A DNA stretch of 64,000 bases from UBA2336 sp964419145. GTDB lineage: Bacteria; Bacteroidota; Bacteroidia; Cytophagales; Cyclobacteriaceae. The notes beneath the pieces were generated by a model. That model searched no databases, was not told the DNA's origin, and worked only from the letters and a program-made list of their open reading frames with translations. The stretch lies in NCBI GenBank assembly GCA_964419145.1, contig CAYQOM010000001.1, positions 310,001-374,000 of the forward strand, given 5' to 3'. This document shows positions 61,512-64,000 of the stretch, piece by piece. The position numbers and the translations under genes were made by a program. Position 1 is the stretch's first letter. Each line of letters begins with the position of its first letter.

Positions 61512-64000
61512 GTGTCTGCCTTGAAAATCCGGTACGTCTATATCCTCTTTGGTGCCCTCGTGGTAGCCTGCTCACCGCAATCGAATACCATCACGAGTAA
61601 GGCATTCCATAACACAACGGCACATTACAACGGGTATTATTATGCGTTGGAAGAAATCACAAAAATTGAGGGCACCATCCGTAAAAATCACAAAGACGAC
61701 TATAACCGGGTATTGAAGCTTTTCCCTCCGCTAGATTCCGTGTTGGCCAAGAGTTACGACAAAGAAATTCAGGAAGCCATCAAGATGGCCTCCATCGCCA
61801 TCCAACGTCATCCCAACAGCAAATGGGTGGATGACAGTTATGTGCTGGTAGGCAAGGGAAGGTTATACAGTTTTGATTGGGGAAATGCTATTCAAACATT
61901 CAAGTTTGTAAACACAAAAGGAAAAGACCTGCACACCCGGCATGAAGCACTGATCTGGTTGGCACGAACGTTTACCGAACATGGTGAATTCAATAATGCA
62001 GAAGCCACGTTCGATTTCCTTCAAAAGGAAAAACTGAACAAAACCAATCTCAAAAAATTCTATCTCGAAAAAGCACATTATTACCAGGTGCGTGGTGATG
62101 ATGACAACTTTGTTAAGAACTTAACAGAGGCCGTACCGCTCTTGAAAAAGAAAGACAGACCGGGACGCATCTATTTTATTCTCGGGCAGGTTTATCAGCA
62201 ACTTGGATTTGAAGCGGAGGCCTACAATTACTTCAGAAAATGCCTGGACACACATCCGGAATATGAGGTTGATTTCTACGCGCGCTTGTACATGGCCCAG
62301 GTAGCCGAGATTTCCAAAAGCAGAAGCATCGCCAATGCCCGCAAGTCGTTTAAAAAATTATTGAAAGACAGTAAGAACAGAGAGTTCAAAGACAAGATCT
62401 ATTATGAAATGGGTGTGTTTGAACGTAAGCAGAAAAACATAAACGAGGCCTTGGCAACATTTGAACTGGCTCTTCGCGAAGGAAACAACACCCAGATTGA
62501 TGGCGAAGCGTATTTACAAATGGGTGAGATTTATTACGACACCTTGAAGAACTACGAATTCGCAAAACTGTATTACGACAGTGCTGTTGCAAACCTGAGC
62601 AAAGACCATGAAGACTTCGCTGCTGTAAAAACACGTCAGGAAATTCTTGCCGAATTCGTTACACACCTGAATACCATAACCTGGCAAGACAGCCTGATGG
62701 TAATGGCCAAGATGGACTCAGCCTCATTGATGCAGCACATTACTTCTGTACTGGAAAGCAAAAAGAAGCCTGAAGAAAAAGCGCGCAAGAAAAAGAAACG
62801 TAACCGCATTGATATCGGACAGGTAAATTCAAGCCTGAACACAGCAACCGGTTTGGAAGGAACCGATTGGTATTTCGGAAACCCTTCGGCACTTGCGCTG
62901 GGCCAACAGGAATTTAAACGTATATGGGGAGCGATACCACTGGAAGATAACTGGAGGAGGTCATCGCGCACCTTGCCTGCATCGCAGCGCACCAACACTG
63001 TGGCCGCAACGGATGGAAAACCAAAAGAAGATGCTACGCCAAGTGCAGAAACCACTAAAACCGATCCGGTATTGGATGCGTTTGAACGAATCAACAAAGA
63101 ATTACCCAAAACACCGGAGCAAGTTGCTGAAGCGCTCTCCAAAATTGAAGATGCGTATTTTCTTTTAGGTGATGTTTATTATTTCAAACTGCAAGAGAAA
63201 GAGAATGCTGTTGGCACGTACGAAACGCTGCTCACACGCTTTCCTGAAACGGATTATCGGCCTGAGGTACTTTACAAACTTTACCTCATGCACAAAGAAT
63301 CCGATCCGGGACGGGCAGACCGGTACGCTCAAGAGTTAAAGGAGAATTTTCCCGAGAGCACATTTGCAAAGATTTTAGTCAACCCCGACTACCTGCTTGA
63401 ATCCAGCCAGGTAGTGGAGAAACAAAAAGCGTTGTACAAAATCGCGTATGAACAATTTGAAGTTTACCAACTGGATTCAACCCTTGCCATACTGAAAGAA
63501 GCCCTTGCGCTGGAGAAAACGACCTTCACACCCAACCTGGAGTTATTGAAAATTCTTGCCTTAGGCAAAACGGAAGAAATGGCACGGTACCAATACCGCC
63601 TTGAGGAGTTCATAAAACAATATCCTGAAACAGAAATAACTGCCTATGCGCAAAAACTGCTAAAAGCTTCGCGCGACTTTGAGTTGAAACGTGAAAAAGA
63701 AAAAGGAATCAAATACATCCCCTCCTTCGATGAGCCCCATTACTTTGTTATGATCTACCAAACCAAAGCTAAATTGGAAGACGTTGCCTCCAAGGCATTG
63801 GATGGATTTAACCAGGCGAACTTTTCCACGTCAAAACTGAAGGTAAGCAACCTGATCTTCGATGAAAACAACTCCATTACATTCGTTTCAGGGCTTAATG
63901 CCATGAATGACGCTCAGCAATACTACCGTACGTTCATCGAAAAGCAACCAACCCTGAACACCTTAAAACCGCATAAATTCGATACTTTTGTGATTACGAA
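61512..64000 (+). CDS. SprE/PorW-like tetratricopeptide-repeat lipoprotein of type IX secretion (partial)
   Basis: An open frame from a GTG at 61512 (or TTG at 61521) that runs off the window end, at least 829 codons. The start is followed by a lipobox (ALVVACS). TPR-like helix pairs fill most of it, for example GRIYFILGQVYQQLGFEAEAYNYF and EAYLQMGEIYYDTLKNYEFAKLYYDSA (abridged), with a basic linker KKKPEEKARKKKKR near residue 420. The length, lipoprotein nature and repeats fit SprE/PorW, needed for gliding and T9SS in Bacteroidota. The 3' end is missing. Confidence 0.75.
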   Translation, partial: MSALKIRYVYILFGALVVACSPQSNTITSKAFHNTTAHYNGYYYALEEITKIEGTIRKNHKDDYNRVLKLFPPLDSVLAKSYDKEIQEAIKMASIAIQRHPNSKWVDDSYVLVGKGRLYSFDWGNAIQTFKFVNTKGKDLHTRHEALIWLARTFTEHGEFNNAEATFDFLQKEKLNKTNLKKFYLEKAHYYQVRGDDDNFVKNLTEAVPLLKKKDRPGRIYFILGQVYQQLGFEAEAYNYFRKCLDTHPEYEVDFYARLYMAQVAEISKSRSIANARKSFKKLLKDSKNREFKDKIYYEMGVFERKQKNINEALATFELALREGNNTQIDGEAYLQMGEIYYDTLKNYEFAKLYYDSAVANLSKDHEDFAAVKTRQEILAEFVTHLNTITWQDSLMVMAKMDSASLMQHITSVLESKKKPEEKARKKKKRNRIDIGQVNSSLNTATGLEGTDWYFGNPSALALGQQEFKRIWGAIPLEDNWRRSSRTLPASQRTNTVAATDGKPKEDATPSAETTKTDPVLDAFERINKELPKTPEQVAEALSKIEDAYFLLGDVYYFKLQEKENAVGTYETLLTRFPETDYRPEVLYKLYLMHKESDPGRADRYAQELKENFPESTFAKILVNPDYLLESSQVVEKQKALYKIAYEQFEVYQLDSTLAILKEALALEKTTFTPNLELLKILALGKTEEMARYQYRLEEFIKQYPETEITAYAQKLLKASRDFELKREKEKGIKYIPSFDEPHYFVMIYQTKAKLEDVASKALDGFNQANFSTSKLKVSNLIFDENNSITFVSGLNAMNDAQQYYRTFIEKQPTLNTLKPHKFDTFVIT

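Noticed and set aside
62386..63142. Minus-strand frames and a plus-strand 91-aa frame near the right end
   Set aside because: They are shadows of the long SprE-like frame that runs off the window.

Overview
The window comes from a Bacteroidota chromosome, most likely a Cytophagales-type gliding bacterium. Supporting evidence: -7 boxes of the TANNTTTG type, weak Shine-Dalgarno use, an F-ATPase order of atpB-E-F-H-A-G with no atpD or atpC beside it, a bactofilin/AtpZ/M23 neighbourhood, a SprE/PorW-like type IX secretion TPR lipoprotein, and many small lipoproteins. The species is not determined.

Layout. 0.1-4.5 kb: nucleotide-sugar genes (two epimerases, a UDP-sugar dehydrogenase, a PLP aminotransferase). 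4.6-8.1 kb: a WecA/MraY-type transferase, pheS, a 3-hydroxyacyl-CoA dehydrogenase and a small lipoprotein. 8.1-17.8 kb (minus strand): guaB, a SpoIIE-phosphatase/STAS/RsbW-like partner-switch set, three parvulin-type periplasmic foldases and a MoxR ATPase. 17.9-25 kb: an RlpA-SPOR protein, a Crp-type regulator, then TetR with an ABC/HlyD/TolC export operon whose ATPase has unusual catalytic motifs. 25-35 kb: flavin oxidase, NadR-like kinase, Tat-exported aminotransferase, penicillin acylase, small membrane proteins, a GNAT-like protein and a PAS histidine kinase. 35-40 kb: atpG-A-H-F-E-B on the minus strand. 59.6-64 kb: a small membrane-protein gene, atpZ, bactofilin, an M23 peptidase and a divergent SprE-like gene.

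The most unusual part is the roughly 19.4 kb from 40.1 to 59.6 kb. It appears to be an island inserted at the 3' end of the membrane-protein gene that, in the inferred ancestral order, lay directly upstream of atpB. A 119-bp copy of that gene's 3' end remains beside atpB (40125-40243), 94% identical to the intact end at 59572-59690. Five of its seven differences are synonymous. A 24-bp piece of the same sequence recurs inside the island (43336-43359).

The island holds five minus-strand cassettes with one architecture: a repeated leader containing a conserved hairpin; one or two short secreted, mostly cysteine-rich peptides; a cassette-specific inverted repeat resembling a terminator or attenuator; and a DUF4221-like six-bladed beta-propeller lipoprotein. 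In three cassettes a tightly coupled accessory gene follows: a thioredoxin-like lipoprotein plus a TlpA protein, a second thioredoxin-like lipoprotein plus an LptA-like protein, and a carboxypeptidase-regulatory-like protein. A small HTH protein, two RND permeases and one RND adaptor are interleaved. This looks like an expanding family of small secreted peptide/propeller modules of unknown function. No integrase, transposase, CRISPR array, rRNA or tRNA was recognised.
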